From positions 124,001 to 188,000 of the forward strand of contig CAVVQV010000008.1 of the NCBI GenBank assembly GCA_963750495.1: DNA of 64,000 nt, read 5' to 3'. Within the stretch, counting starts at the first letter, position 1. Each line of letters opens with the position of its first letter. This document shows, piece after piece, positions 24,901 through 33,256 of this stretch. Position numbers and translations under genes: made by a program. The stretch comes from JANLYC01 sp963750495. GTDB lineage: Bacteria; Actinomycetota; Actinomycetes; Propionibacteriales; Nocardioidaceae. Below the pieces are notes generated by a model. The model was given only the letters and a program-made list of their open reading frames with translations. It did no database searches and was not told where the DNA came from.

Positions 24901-25726
24901 GACGCGCGCCGGCCACGAGGTCCGCGGGTATCCCGCGCTCGTCGAGGAGCGGCCCGACGACGGCTCCACCCCTGTGTCGGTGGCGATCCGGGTGCTTGCC
25001 AGCGAAGCCGAGCAGGAGGCCGCAACTCGTCTCGGCTTGCGGCGGCTGTTGATGCTCGCCGTCCCGTTGCCCGGTCAGGCCCTGGTCCGGGAGCTCGGAA
25101 ACGCCGAGAAGCTCACGCTCGGACTCGCCCCTCATCCGACCGTCGGCGCGCTGGTGGACGATGCGTACGCCGCCGCCGTCGACGCGGTGGTTGCCGCAGC
25201 GGGCGGCCCGGTGTGGGACCGCCCAGGCTACGAACGGCTCGAGTCCGCAGTCCGGGCCGACGGGCCGTCGCGGACTCGCGACCTGGTCGACCTGCTGCTG
25301 CGCATCCTTCCGATGGCTCATGACGTCGACCGAGAGCTGTCCGGCCGCGCCGAGATGGCGCTCCTGCCGGCACTGGCAGACCTCAAGGGTCAGTGGGGGC
25401 GGTTGGTCCAGCCAGGGTTCGTCGCCGGAGCCGGGTTCGAAGCGTTGCGACACTACTCGCGCTACCTGGAGGCGATGCGCATCCGGGTGCAGAAGCTGCG
25501 GACTGATCCGCGGCGTGACGCAGTCCTGATGGGCCCCGTCGCTGCGGTGCAGACGGCGTACTCGAACCGCGTCTCGGCCTTGCCTGCGGGGCAGCCGCCG
25601 GGCGAGACGCTCGAGCGAATCCGCTGGATGATCGAGGAGCTGCGGGTCAGCACCTGGGCCCAGGAGCTGCGGACTCCCCATCCGATCTCGGTGCAGCGGG
25701 TCGAGAAGGCACTACGAGATCTGTGA
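21923..25726 (+). CDS. hrpA: ATP-dependent DEAH-box RNA helicase HrpA
   Basis: 1267 aa from ATG 21923 (TATCCT nine bases upstream, with GGGG between). Motif I GETGSGKT is at 44-51, motif II DEAH at 142-145, motif III SAT, and motif VI QRKGRCGRV. Winged-helix, ratchet and OB regions follow, with the long DUF3418 C-terminal half typical of bacterial HrpA (about 1300 aa). In E. coli HrpA acts on mRNA processing and stalled ribosomes. An unusual feature is a 35-residue RG-rich insert around residue 425 (PTGRGRGRRGRGRG), between the helicase core and the ratchet domain, which could add RNA affinity. Confidence 0.93.
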   Translation: MSAQPSTVEPLPFTISYPEQLPVSQRKDDIAAAIREHQVVIVAGETGSGKTTQLPKICLELGRGREGKVIGHTQPRRIAARTVAERIAEELSVELGSHVGYKVRFTDRSSDRTTVKVMTDGILLAEIQRDRDLSGYDTIIIDEAHERSLNIDFILGYLKQLLPRRRDLKVVITSATIDPERFSQHFDDAPIIEVSGRMFPVEVRYRELVDDQTQGITDAVTELMREGPGDVLVFCSGEREIRDAADALKKLALPRAAGPLEVLPLYARLSAAEQHRVFAPHSTRRVVLATNVAETSLTVPGIHYVVDTGLARISRFNPRTKVQRLPIEPISQASANQRKGRCGRVAEGICIRLYAEEDFEARPEYTDPEILRTNLASVILQMTALGLGDVARFPFVEPPDTRAVASGMQLLDEIGALTTEPAPTGRGRGRRGRGRGVGPARTGPGRPRLTPLGKQLARLPIDPRLGKMMVEASQRSCLREVITVVAALSMQDPRERPSDQQELADQKHRRFVDPVSDFAGLLNLWRFVKEQQKELSSSAFRRMCRADYLNYLRIREWQDLDSQLRQVAKQLGLTLNSTPAAADEIHQALLAGLLSHIGMRDEDKRDYQGARGTRFSIFPGSTLFKKQPPFVMSAELVETSRLWGRMNARIEPEWAETMAAHLVKRTYSEPHWEKKRGAVMALEKVTLYGVPIVTERAVNYGRIDPEVSRELFIRHALVQGEWRTHHRFYAANEALLAEAEDLEHRARRRDIVVDDETIFDLYDARVPAEVVSTAHFDSWWKAERRTRPDLLTFTLDMLVHDAADEVSPEDFPEVWKHGTDELPLGYHFEPGSADDGVRVDIPVTTLNQVESADFSWPVPGLREELVVALIRSLPKQLRVNFVPAPNHARAFLAAAVPGEEPLLDALERHLRRTTGVVVPREAWDLEKVPPHLQLSFRVVADDGSVVGEGKNLDALRQTLHSSSVAAIATAAGAVEKTGLTSWDFGELPRTFVQTRAGHEVRGYPALVEERPDDGSTPVSVAIRVLASEAEQEAATRLGLRRLLMLAVPLPGQALVRELGNAEKLTLGLAPHPTVGALVDDAYAAAVDAVVAAAGGPVWDRPGYERLESAVRADGPSRTRDLVDLLLRILPMAHDVDRELSGRAEMALLPALADLKGQWGRLVQPGFVAGAGFEALRHYSRYLEAMRIRVQKLRTDPRRDAVLMGPVAAVQTAYSNRVSALPAGQPPGETLERIRWMIEELRVSTWAQELRTPHPISVQRVEKALRDL

Positions 25727-25819
25727 CCCTCGCGGGCCGCACGGTGTGTGGAGACCTGAGCTCGACGAGCCGACCGGCCGGATCCGGCGTAGAGTCCCGC
25801 GGTGAGTGAGGGAGGCCCT

Positions 25820-26650
25820 ATGTCCAACGTGGCAGGTAGCACCGCCCAGCGCACGGCGCGGCAGATCAACGACAGCATCTGGTTCGAGCGCGGGATCCGC
25901 GTGGGTCTGGTGGCCTACGGCATCATCCACATTCTCATCGGCTGGCTGGCGCTCCAGCTGGCGTTCGGTGACCACTCGGGTGCGCCCTCGCAGCAAGGCG
26001 CTCTCCAGCAGATCGCGCAGGAGTCCTTCGGCGGCCCGCTGCTCTGGATCATCGGGATCGGCATGCTGATCCTGGCGGTGTGGCAGCTCACCGAGGCCGC
26101 GTGGGGCCATCGCAGCCGCGACGAGCCCAAGCGCACGATGAAGCGGGTGAGCTCGGCCGGGAAGGTCGTCATCTACACCGCGGTCGGCATCAGCGCCATC
26201 AAGACCGCCACCCAGTCCGGATCGAGCAAGAGCAACACCGACGGCATGACGGCAAAGCTCATGCACCAGACCGCAGGCCGGTGGCTCGTCGCCATCGTCG
26301 GCATCGTCATCATCGTCGTGGCGGTCATGCACATCAAACGCGGCGTGACCAAGTCCTTCACGAAGGATCTGGAGTCCGGGGCGACCTCGGGCGAATCCGG
26401 CAGCGGCGTCGTCAAGCTCGGCCAGGCCGGCTACATCGCCAAGGGCGTGGCTCTCGGAGTGGTGGGCTCCCTGTTCATCTGGGCAGCCTGGGACCACAAC
26501 CCCAAGAAGGCGGGTGGCCTCGACGTGGCGCTGCGCAAGATCCTCGACCAGGCGTTCGGTCCGGTGCTGCTGGGGATCGTGGCGCTGGGCATCGTCGCCT
26601 TCGGCCTGTACTGCTTCGCGTGGGCGCGGTACGCCGACACGAACTCCTAG
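25820..26650 (+). CDS. DUF1206 integral membrane protein
   Basis: 276 aa from ATG 25820 with GGGAGG four bases upstream. GTG 25802, with TAGAGT-N6, is the competing leaderless start. Six membrane segments occur as three two-helix repeats, each starting with a conserved R-x-G-x-x-A/GYG pattern: RVGLVAYGIIHILIGWLALQ, AGKVVIYTAVGISAIKTA and AGYIAKGVALGVVGSLFIWA. This is DUF1206, a family of unknown function common in actinobacteria. It follows hrpA by 93 bp on the same strand but probably has its own promoter. Confidence 0.87.
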   Translation: MSNVAGSTAQRTARQINDSIWFERGIRVGLVAYGIIHILIGWLALQLAFGDHSGAPSQQGALQQIAQESFGGPLLWIIGIGMLILAVWQLTEAAWGHRSRDEPKRTMKRVSSAGKVVIYTAVGISAIKTATQSGSSKSNTDGMTAKLMHQTAGRWLVAIVGIVIIVVAVMHIKRGVTKSFTKDLESGATSGESGSGVVKLGQAGYIAKGVALGVVGSLFIWAAWDHNPKKAGGLDVALRKILDQAFGPVLLGIVALGIVAFGLYCFAWARYADTNS

Positions 26651-26721
26651 ACCGACCGGCGTACCCACCGACGAGGCCTGCGTCGTGGCTGCTCGAAGGC
26701 AGCCAGGACGCAGGCTTGGTC

Positions 26722-26761
26722 GTCAGCCCGTCAGCCCGTCAGCCCGTCAGCCCGTCAGCCC
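26722..26761. repeat. Five tandem copies of GTCAGCCC
   Basis: Five perfect 8-bp copies lie between two convergent genes. The minus-strand MFS gene's stop codon (26755-26757) is formed by the last unit, so the array is entirely 3' noncoding for that gene except for the first unit. Confidence 0.9.
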
Positions 26762-28389
26762 GTCGGGACCGGCACAGCGTGCGTGCTGCCGGCGCTGCCC
26801 GGCTCCTTATCCGTTTCGGTCGACAGGTCGTCGGAACCGCGGACGGTCTGGATGTCGTTGATCTCCTCGTGGCTCGCGTTCATGAACACGAACACGATCA
26901 CTGCGGCGATCCAGATCATCACCGCGCCCACGATGAACGCGTGCGTCGAGCCGTACGCGAAGGCAGCCTGCGCGATGTTGTTGCCTGATGATCCACCGGA
27001 TGCGGTCTGTGCGTTCACCCCGGCGGCCTGCAAGCCGGCGCCGATCTCCTGCACCTTGCTCGTGGTGGCGTGGACGGCGACCGTGCTCAGCGTCGCCAGG
27101 CCGACGGCACCTCCGACCTGTTGCATGGCGTTGAGAACTCCCGAACCGATACCGGAGTCCTCGTTGCTGACCCCGTGCACCGCGGTCAACGTCAGCGGCA
27201 CGAAGACAAGGCCCATGCCGAACGACATGATCAGGATCCAGGGCAGCAGATCCGTCGCGTAGGACGCGTGGACCCCGATGTCGCTGAGGTTCGAGGTCTC
27301 GTAGGGGATACGGGAGAACCCGAACAGCCCGGTGCCGGCGAGCAGCGTGCCCGTGCCGGCGAGCCACTTGGGGTCGACGCGCGCCATCAGGTTGGAGGCG
27401 ACACCCGCGGCGATCACGATTCCGAAGCTGAACGGCAGGAACGCGAAGCCGGTCTTCAAGGCGCTGTAACCCATGCCGTCCTGGACGATGATGCTCAGGA
27501 AGTAGAACATGGCGAACATCGCCGCCGGGACGAGCATCATCACGACGAAGCTGGTGCCACGGGTGCGGTCGGCAAGGATCCGGAACGGCATCAGCGGTTC
27601 GGCGACCGTGCGCTCGATCATGATGAAGCTCGCGAGCAGGACTCCACCGGCGACGAGCGCTGCCACGGTCAGCCCGTCACCCCAACCGTGGGCCGGGTCG
27701 GCCGCCCGGGTGAGGCCGTAGACGATCGACACCAGGCCGAGCGTGCCGGACAGCGCGCCGGGAAGGTCGAGCTTGACCCTCCGGGGGACGCTCTCACCGA
27801 GGAACTTCGGCGCCAGCAGGGCCGCGGTGATGCCGATCGGAACGTTGATGAGGAAGGTCCAACGCCAGGAGTAGTCGGTCAACCAGCCACCGAGGATGAG
27901 CCCGACTGCGGCGCCGGCCCCGGACATCGCGGCGTACACGGCGAAGGCGCGGTTGCGCTCCTTGCCGGCGGGGAAGGTCGTGGTGATGAGCGCCAAGGCC
28001 GTGGGCGAGGCGATGGCCGCGCCGAGACCTTGCAGCCCACGCGCTGCCAACAGCGTGGCCTCGCTCTGTGCGACGCCACCGAGCAGCGACGCCAGGGCGA
28101 ACACGCTGATGCCGAGGATGAAGATGCGCCGTCTGCCGAAGTAGTCACCGAGGCGACCGCCCAGCAGCAGGAGACCGCCGAAGGTCAGCGTGTAGCCGGT
28201 GATGATCCAGGACTGTCCGGCCTTGCTGAAGTCGAGGTCACTGGCGATGTACGGGATGGCGATGTTGACGATGGTGGCGTCGAGCACGACCATCAGCTGG
28301 GCGATCGAGATCAGCGCAAGCGCGATCCCGAGGTGTCGGTGGCCGTTGTTGCTGGCGGCCTCCTCGCGCGGTTCGATTCTGGTCGACAT
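26755..28389 (-). CDS. MFS multidrug transporter, DHA2 (EmrB/QacA) family
   Basis: 544 aa from ATG 28389 with AAAGGAC upstream. Fourteen membrane segments are expected from the hydrophobicity. DHA2 signatures: MVVLDATIVNIAIPYI in helix 1, motif A GGRLGDYFGRRRIF, and motif C-like GAAVGLILGGWLTD. The C-terminus is a charged tail (INDIQTVRGSDDLSTETDKE). It should export drugs by proton antiport. The TetR gene just upstream on the same strand (91 bp) and its palindromic operator point to drug-induced expression as one operon. Confidence 0.92.
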   Translation of the reverse strand: MSTRIEPREEAASNNGHRHLGIALALISIAQLMVVLDATIVNIAIPYIASDLDFSKAGQSWIITGYTLTFGGLLLLGGRLGDYFGRRRIFILGISVFALASLLGGVAQSEATLLAARGLQGLGAAIASPTALALITTTFPAGKERNRAFAVYAAMSGAGAAVGLILGGWLTDYSWRWTFLINVPIGITAALLAPKFLGESVPRRVKLDLPGALSGTLGLVSIVYGLTRAADPAHGWGDGLTVAALVAGGVLLASFIMIERTVAEPLMPFRILADRTRGTSFVVMMLVPAAMFAMFYFLSIIVQDGMGYSALKTGFAFLPFSFGIVIAAGVASNLMARVDPKWLAGTGTLLAGTGLFGFSRIPYETSNLSDIGVHASYATDLLPWILIMSFGMGLVFVPLTLTAVHGVSNEDSGIGSGVLNAMQQVGGAVGLATLSTVAVHATTSKVQEIGAGLQAAGVNAQTASGGSSGNNIAQAAFAYGSTHAFIVGAVMIWIAAVIVFVFMNASHEEINDIQTVRGSDDLSTETDKEPGSAGSTHAVPVPTG

Positions 28390-28480
28390 TGGTCGTCCTT
28401 TGCTGGTTCAGGGCGAGCTCAGGAGAGCTCACGAACGGTGAGGTGGTGACGGTGAGGTGCCGGCGGTGGAGGAGTGTTGG

Positions 28481-29110
28481 TCAGGTTGAGAGGTCACCGT
28501 CGGGGGACTGGTGCGGCTGTGCGGCAGCTGGGATGACGATCTGGTCGATGATGGCGATCACGGTGTCGTCGTCGACGGGCAGTCGCAGAACGAAGAAGCG
28601 GTGCAGGATGACGGCCGCCAGGACGTGCGACACCAGGTCGAGGTCGAGATCAGGGCGGAGGTCGCCACGCTGCTGGGCGCGTTCGTAGACGCGACGGGCG
28701 GCGGTGACCTTCGGACCCAGGAATCGCTCGTGGAAGGCGGTGGCGAACTCGGCATCGTGATGCAGTGCGGTGATGACGCTCGCCATGACCGCCAGCGTGC
28801 TGGTGTCGTTGAGCCCCGACTTGTCACAGGCCATGACCAGCAGGTCGCCTCGGAACGAGCCGGTGTCAGGGGCGTCGAGCTGGGGTGCGCCACGGGCGCG
28901 CAGCAGCGCGTCGACGACCAGCTCGGCCTTGGTGGTCCAGCGTCGGTAGAGGGTCGCTTTGCTCGCCTTCGCGGCGGCGGCCACGCCGTCCATCGTCAAT
29001 CGGTCGTAGCCGGCGGTGGCGAGCAGCCGCAGGGTGGCGTCGAGGATGTCCGCTTCGCGATCCCCCTCGATCCGCGGGCGGTGTGTCCGCGCCTGCGAGT
29101 CGGTCATCAC
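28481..29110 (-). CDS. TetR-family transcriptional regulator
   Basis: 209 aa from GTG 29110, which has AGGGAGG eight bases upstream. ATG 29107 is the next codon, and GTG 29140 is an unlikely longer start. The N-terminal helix-turn-helix is ADILDATLRLLATAGYDRLTMDGVAAAAKASKATLYRRWTTKAELVVDAL, the TetR hallmark. The C-terminal ligand domain is of the TetR_C_11-like size. It precedes the DHA2 exporter and is flanked upstream by a 25-bp palindrome overlapping its own promoter, so autoregulation and control of the exporter are likely. The inducer is unknown. Confidence 0.92.
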   Translation of the reverse strand: MMTDSQARTHRPRIEGDREADILDATLRLLATAGYDRLTMDGVAAAAKASKATLYRRWTTKAELVVDALLRARGAPQLDAPDTGSFRGDLLVMACDKSGLNDTSTLAVMASVITALHHDAEFATAFHERFLGPKVTAARRVYERAQQRGDLRPDLDLDLVSHVLAAVILHRFFVLRLPVDDDTVIAIIDQIVIPAAAQPHQSPDGDLST

Positions 29111-29140
29111 GTGCGTCACCTCCCTTTGGTTGCTCGCCAC

Positions 29141-29165
29141 ATGAAACGAAACCGTTTCGTTTCAT
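29141..29165. promoter_or_regulatory. TetR operator palindrome
   Basis: Two perfect 12-bp arms (ATGAAACGAAAC and GTTTCGTTTCAT) flank one central C. The A/T-rich sequence stands out in this high-GC region. It lies 31 bp upstream of the regulator start, in the expected promoter, which is typical for a TetR autoregulatory site. Confidence 0.85.
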
Positions 29166-29319
29166 TTCATGAGCCATGTTATTCGGTGCCGTGGATCCGG
29201 ACAACGGAATTTCCGGAGACCCCGATCACATGCACCAGGACTCAACCAGCGCTGACCGACAAAAGATTCCAGGAGCACGGCCCTGTTCGCTTTGAGCGCA
29301 GACCGGACGCCGGGAAGCC

Positions 29320-30414
29320 TCAGCGATTCGGCACGTGCGCGATCGCGTCGACGTACGACAGCCCGCTGAGCTCGAGCAGGTCGACGACGATCGAGCGAAG
29401 CTGGCCGAGCACGACGGCGGCAGACAGCGTCAAGGGTGCGCTGGCGGTCGCCGTCTCCGCGCCGATGGTGACGAGCTGCGGCTGGGCGCTGTCGGGTGGG
29501 CGGTTGGCAGCCAGGTCCTGCCCCATCTCCTCAGCGGCATCGGCGAGGCCGTCGAGCAGCACGAGGTAGTCCGGCGGCATCGTCTCGTCGAGGCGAGCGC
29601 TGACCAACACCCGACGCACCAGCACGCGGGTGTTGCGGATCGCCCGGTCGAGCGGCCCGACGAGCTCGGACATGGAGCGCACGTGCGGCCGGTGTCCGCG
29701 ACGAAACGGCGAGGACCGCACGACCTCGAGACCCTCGCTCGCGGCGGCCCGCAGCTCATCGAGCAGGGCCTCGGTCTCGCGCGCCCGGGACAGCGTCACC
29801 TCGGCCTGCTCGGAGTCGACGTCGAGGGCGCTCTGCCGTGCCGCCCGGAGCAGTCGGGCGAGCTCGAGGGTGACCTTGGCGGCTTGCTCCCGCGGGCGGC
29901 GCAGGGGGGCGCCCGGCACGATCGTGGCCGCCAGCAGGCCCACACCACCGCCGATGAAGGCGTCACCGATCCGGCTCGGTGCCTGGTCGAGGGGCAGCAG
30001 TGTGGTCACCACGATGGCCTGCACGACCGCCTGACCGACGAAGAGCTGACCCGCGTCGAGCAGGATTGCCGCTGACATCGCGATCGCGACGACCGCGATG
30101 ATCTGCCACGACCCGTGGCCGAACAGGTGCTTGAACAGGTCGGCGATCACGATGCCGACCGCGACGCCCACCGTGACCTCGCCGACGCGCCGCAGCCGCT
30201 GTCCGTACGACGTGCCCAGGCAGAGGAACGCCGCCACGGGAGCGAAGAACGGTGTCGGATGACCGAAGACGTCGGCGGCGATCACCCAGGCGACACCGGC
30301 TGCGACCGCACACTGCCCGACCATCCACGCCTTGGCCCTGAGCCGACGGACCCGGGCCGCCAGCGAGAGCCTGCTGCGCTCGATCGCCTGGTCGCTGAGC
30401 GCCGACAGGTCCAT
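29320..30414 (-). CDS. FUSC-family (aromatic-acid-exporter-like) membrane protein
   Basis: 364 aa from ATG 30414, which has CAAGAT-N6 upstream. The longer frame to 30720 overlaps the divergent reductase gene and is rejected. Residues about 30-175 contain five to six membrane helices, including AFLCLGTSYGQRLRRVGEVTVGVAVGIVIADL. That segment is the FUSC/ArAE repeat also found in DUF939 and YccS-like proteins. The remainder is a long soluble helical domain (QSALDVDSEQAEVTLSRARETEALLDELR). The family is linked to efflux of aromatic acids, but the substrate here is unknown. Confidence 0.85.
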   Translation of the reverse strand: MDLSALSDQAIERSRLSLAARVRRLRAKAWMVGQCAVAAGVAWVIAADVFGHPTPFFAPVAAFLCLGTSYGQRLRRVGEVTVGVAVGIVIADLFKHLFGHGSWQIIAVVAIAMSAAILLDAGQLFVGQAVVQAIVVTTLLPLDQAPSRIGDAFIGGGVGLLAATIVPGAPLRRPREQAAKVTLELARLLRAARQSALDVDSEQAEVTLSRARETEALLDELRAAASEGLEVVRSSPFRRGHRPHVRSMSELVGPLDRAIRNTRVLVRRVLVSARLDETMPPDYLVLLDGLADAAEEMGQDLAANRPPDSAQPQLVTIGAETATASAPLTLSAAVVLGQLRSIVVDLLELSGLSYVDAIAHVPNR

Positions 30415-30511
30415 GTGCTCATCTTGGCCGCGTCCACAGCGGCCTCGCCACTCCGTACCGCCAGCCGGACGAGCACGTGTCGACGCCGGTCCCAGCGGGT
30501 ATGAAGGTCGG

Positions 30512-31390
30512 ATGCAGAGCCAGCTGAAGACACCGCCGACGCGTCGCCTCGGGGAGCGCCAGGTGAGCGCCGTTGGTCTCGGCGCGATGCCGTTGACCAT
30601 GGACCAGCGACCCAGCCAGTCCGAGGCGGTGGCCACGGTGCACGCCGCGCTCGACGCTGGCGTGACGCTCATCGACACCGCCGATGCGTACACGTGGGCG
30701 CAACGCGGTCCCGGGGCCAACGAGGAGGTCGTTGCGCTGGCGCTGGCGTCCTACGGCGGTTCGACCGACGACATCTTGGTGGCGACCAAGGGCGGGCACA
30801 CGCGCGACGGCGCCGACTGGGGCCTCGACGGCCGGCCGGAGCACCTGCGCCGGGCCTGCGAGGCGTCCTTGCGCCGGCTCGGGGTCGAGACGATCGGCCT
30901 GTATCAGCACCACCGGCCTGATCCGGGCGTGCCGTACGAAGAGACCATGGGTGGGCTCAAGGCCTTGCACGAGGCCGGTCTCATCGAACGCGCGGGTATC
31001 TCCAACGCCGACGAGGACCAGATCCGGCTGGCGCACAAGATCCTCGGGGACTGTTTGGTCTCGGTGCAGAACCAGTTCTCGCCGTCCTTCCGCAGCAGCG
31101 GCCCCGAGATCGGCGTCTGTGAGGAGCTCGGGCTGGCGTTTCTGCCGTGGAGCCCGCTGGGCGGCATCCGCAGCGCCAAGTCGTTGGGCGACACCCACGG
31201 TGCCTTCCACGAGGTCGCCGAGCGCCACGACGCGTCACCACAACAGGTCTGCCTGGCGTGGGAGCTCGCGTTGTCTCCCTGCGTCATCCCGATTCCCGGC
31301 GCCAGTCGACCGGCCTCGATCGAGTCGTCCGTGGCGGCGACGTGGCTGGATCTCACCCGAGCCGAGCTCGAGCGTCTTTCGGCGTCCTGA
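30512..31390 (+). CDS. Aldo/keto reductase
   Basis: 292 aa from ATG 30512 (TATGAA six bases upstream). The TIM-barrel AKR signatures are present: VSAVGLGAMPL at strand 1, IDTADAY with the catalytic Asp and Tyr, ATKGG with the Lys, and LYQHHRPDP with the His of the tetrad. The C-terminal NADPH-binding part is IPIPGASRPASIESSVAA. It resembles the AKR11/general-stress reductases of actinobacteria. It should reduce aldehydes or ketones with NADPH. Divergent from the FUSC gene. Confidence 0.9.
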   Translation: MQSQLKTPPTRRLGERQVSAVGLGAMPLTMDQRPSQSEAVATVHAALDAGVTLIDTADAYTWAQRGPGANEEVVALALASYGGSTDDILVATKGGHTRDGADWGLDGRPEHLRRACEASLRRLGVETIGLYQHHRPDPGVPYEETMGGLKALHEAGLIERAGISNADEDQIRLAHKILGDCLVSVQNQFSPSFRSSGPEIGVCEELGLAFLPWSPLGGIRSAKSLGDTHGAFHEVAERHDASPQQVCLAWELALSPCVIPIPGASRPASIESSVAATWLDLTRAELERLSAS

Positions 31391-31522
31391 ATCGGGCACA
31401 ACCGGGCGTTTGGGGTCCTGAAGCGACCTCATCGTGACCTGTACGTCACACGAGGTGAGACGACGGCGGACACTGCCGTCCGACCGGTCGCAGAAACACC
31501 TTGTTCAACACGGCGTCGTGAC

Positions 31523-31551
31523 TTGCCCGTGACCTTGACCTGGGTTAGCGT
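31523..31551 (+). promoter_or_regulatory. Promoter upstream of the rpf riboswitch
   Basis: TTGCCC (31523-31528) and TAGCGT (31546-31551) are 17 bp apart, placing the transcription start just before the riboswitch. Nothing else is recognised between the reductase stop (31390) and this promoter. Confidence 0.5.
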
Positions 31552-31589
31552 CGACCCGGTCTCACCGTCTGGTGAGACGTCGTCTGCGG

Positions 31590-31790
31590 TACGCCGAGTC
31601 CTACCCGCCGCGGTCGACCGGCTGTCCCATGCAGGGGTAGGAGCGGGGGACCCGTGAATTCGGCGTCGAGACAACCGGTTGCCACCGGGGGTCGACACGC
31701 CTTGGGGTGAAGCCGAGGTCATGCACCGTGGCCGCGGCCGGGCGAACCTTTCCGCCCGAACCCGACAGCTCACTTCGCAGGCGGCCGAGA
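31590..31790 (+). promoter_or_regulatory. ydaO-type cyclic di-AMP riboswitch
   Basis: The conserved ydaO/yuaA blocks occur in order: GTAGGAGCGGGGGACCC near 31638-31653, TTGGGGTGAAGCCGAGG near 31704-31719, GGGCGAACC and CCCGAACCCGACAGCTCAC near 31740-31772, then CGCAGGCGG closing the fold. It ends a few bases before the ribosome site of an Rpf gene. Known members of this class sit before rpf and other wall-hydrolase genes in actinobacteria and turn expression off when c-di-AMP is high. The boundaries are approximate. Confidence 0.92.
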
Positions 31791-31800
31791 GGTCTGACCC

Positions 31801-32292
31801 ATGGCTCACGAGCCACGCCACCGCACGCGCAAGAAGCGTCCCCTTCGTCAGCTCGCTGTCCTCGTCACGGCTACCGCCGCCGTCGCTGCCCCCATCTCCT
31901 CCAGTCTCTTCACCGCCGATGCCGCCAGCGGGCGTACGTGGGACCGGCTTGCCGGTTGCGAGTCGGGTGGTAACTGGCACATCAACACCGGCAACGGCTA
32001 CTACGGCGGTCTGCAGTTCAGCGCCGGCACCTGGACCAGCAACGGCGGCGGCAAGTTCGCCCCGCGCGCTGACCTCGCGACGCGGGAGCAGCAGATCGCC
32101 ATCGCCGAGCGGGTGCTGCGCGGGTCGGGCTGGGGCGCCTGGCCGGCGTGCTCGCAGAGTCTCGGCCTGGACGCCAGCGATGCGCGCGCCCGTGACGAGA
32201 AGCTCAACGCCAGGTACGTGCACCGCTGGCAGTACGAGAAGAACCAGCGGCAGGGTCACACGGCGCCGCTGAAGGCGGTCTCGGTCAACTGA
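31801..32292 (+). CDS. Resuscitation-promoting-factor-like transglycosylase
   Basis: 163 aa from ATG 31801, with GAGAGG nine bases upstream. A basic head and hydrophobic signal segment (LAVLVTATAAVAAPISSSL) end near ADA-ASG at residues 40-42. The Rpf domain spans about 45-115: WDRLAGCESGGNW with catalytic Glu54, GNGYYGGLQFSAGTWTSNGG and the second Cys (AWPACS) that forms the conserved disulfide. A short basic C-terminal tail follows, with no LysM or G5 domain. Secreted; it cleaves peptidoglycan glycan strands and aids regrowth from dormancy in studied relatives. Expression should be limited by c-di-AMP through the riboswitch. Confidence 0.92.
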   Translation: MAHEPRHRTRKKRPLRQLAVLVTATAAVAAPISSSLFTADAASGRTWDRLAGCESGGNWHINTGNGYYGGLQFSAGTWTSNGGGKFAPRADLATREQQIAIAERVLRGSGWGAWPACSQSLGLDASDARARDEKLNARYVHRWQYEKNQRQGHTAPLKAVSVN

Positions 32293-32323
32293 GCGCCTCT
32301 CGCGCCCTGCTGGGCTTGCGGCG

Positions 32324-33142
32324 TCAGCGTGAGCGCTTGAGGAAGGTCGCAGCCACCCGCAACGCCTGGTCGGCAGGCTGCTCCCCTGCGGGATAGTTGT
32401 AGTCCTGACCGACGCTGTGGAACACGACGTAGCTGATCACGTCGCCATCCCGCACATAGCCCTCGCCGTTGAAGTATCCGTCGTCCGGGTGACCGGCAAC
32501 GGGTCCGTAGCTGACCAGTCGCTGGTGGCCGGGGCCCACTACCGTGTCGACCGTGCTGTCCGCGCTCACCTTGACGCGCTTGACGCCAGGCTTCCCCTGC
32601 ACGCTGCTGCGGCAGGTGGCGAGCCACTTGGCCAGCACGGACTCGGCCATGGTGGCGGTCCGCTCGTCGGGGAAGACCGCGGTGGTGACGCCCGCGGCGT
32701 CGTTCGGCGCAGGCGAACTGGAGTAGACCGTGTCGTACTCCGCGACGGCGCCGATCGCGGTCAAGGACGCGCGCTGACAAGCCGAGCTGGCCACGCCCTC
32801 GGGTGCCGGGTAGTTCCAGCTCTGGACTCCGTCCCAGGTCCATAGGTCGTTGAAGCCCGGCATCCGTCCCATCGGGACCATCGACTGTCGAGCCCGCGCG
32901 GCCGAGCTGTCATCGGTGGTCGTGGGTGAGGAGGTGGTGGGAGACGTGTCGGTGGTCTCGTCCGGCCCCGTCGAATCGTCGCTGGTCGCCGGCGTCGAAG
33001 CGGGCGGGGTCGACGCCGTGCTGGTGCTATCGGTCGAGCCGTTACCCGCGTCGTCGTTGGACTGTCCGTCACAGCCGCTCAGCGCCAGGGTGGTGGCCAG
33101 AGCCAGACCGGCGTACGTGGTGAAGCGGTTACGGCGGGGCAT
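32324..33142 (-). CDS. Predicted lipoprotein with C-terminal extracellular domain
   Basis: 272 aa from ATG 33142 (MPRRNRF), which has GAGGAG seven bases upstream, better than ATG 33157. The signal peptide ends in the lipobox LALSGC, predicting a lipid-anchored exported protein. Residues about 25-85 are a Ser/Thr/Asp-rich low-complexity linker. The C-terminal 180 residues (YPAPEGVASSACQ, ATMAESVLAKWLATC, VVFHSVGQDYNYP) resemble the PknH-like sensor-domain fold, with two cysteines that could form a disulfide. Function is not known. It is convergent with the rpf gene. Confidence 0.72.
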   Translation of the reverse strand: MPRRNRFTTYAGLALATTLALSGCDGQSNDDAGNGSTDSTSTASTPPASTPATSDDSTGPDETTDTSPTTSSPTTTDDSSAARARQSMVPMGRMPGFNDLWTWDGVQSWNYPAPEGVASSACQRASLTAIGAVAEYDTVYSSSPAPNDAAGVTTAVFPDERTATMAESVLAKWLATCRSSVQGKPGVKRVKVSADSTVDTVVGPGHQRLVSYGPVAGHPDDGYFNGEGYVRDGDVISYVVFHSVGQDYNYPAGEQPADQALRVAATFLKRSR

Positions 33143-33256
33143 GGAGCGACTCCTCATGGCTGCGTGCCCGGTCGGACCGGGCGGTGGACCCGGTCAGGAT
33201 GTCAAACTCACAGGTCACGGCCCGGCCCAACACGCGGGAGCGGCTTCCCGCGCGGC

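Noticed and set aside
26722..26761. Phase-variable repeat controlling the MFS gene
   Set aside because: The array lies after the stop codon on the transporter strand, so copy number would not alter the frame of the protein.
27070..28449. 459-codon plus-strand frame
   Set aside because: Antisense shadow of the DHA2 transporter with low-complexity charged composition.
31429..32259. Minus-strand 276-codon frame across the riboswitch and rpf
   Set aside because: It overlaps two well-supported features on the other strand and has no recognisable similarity.
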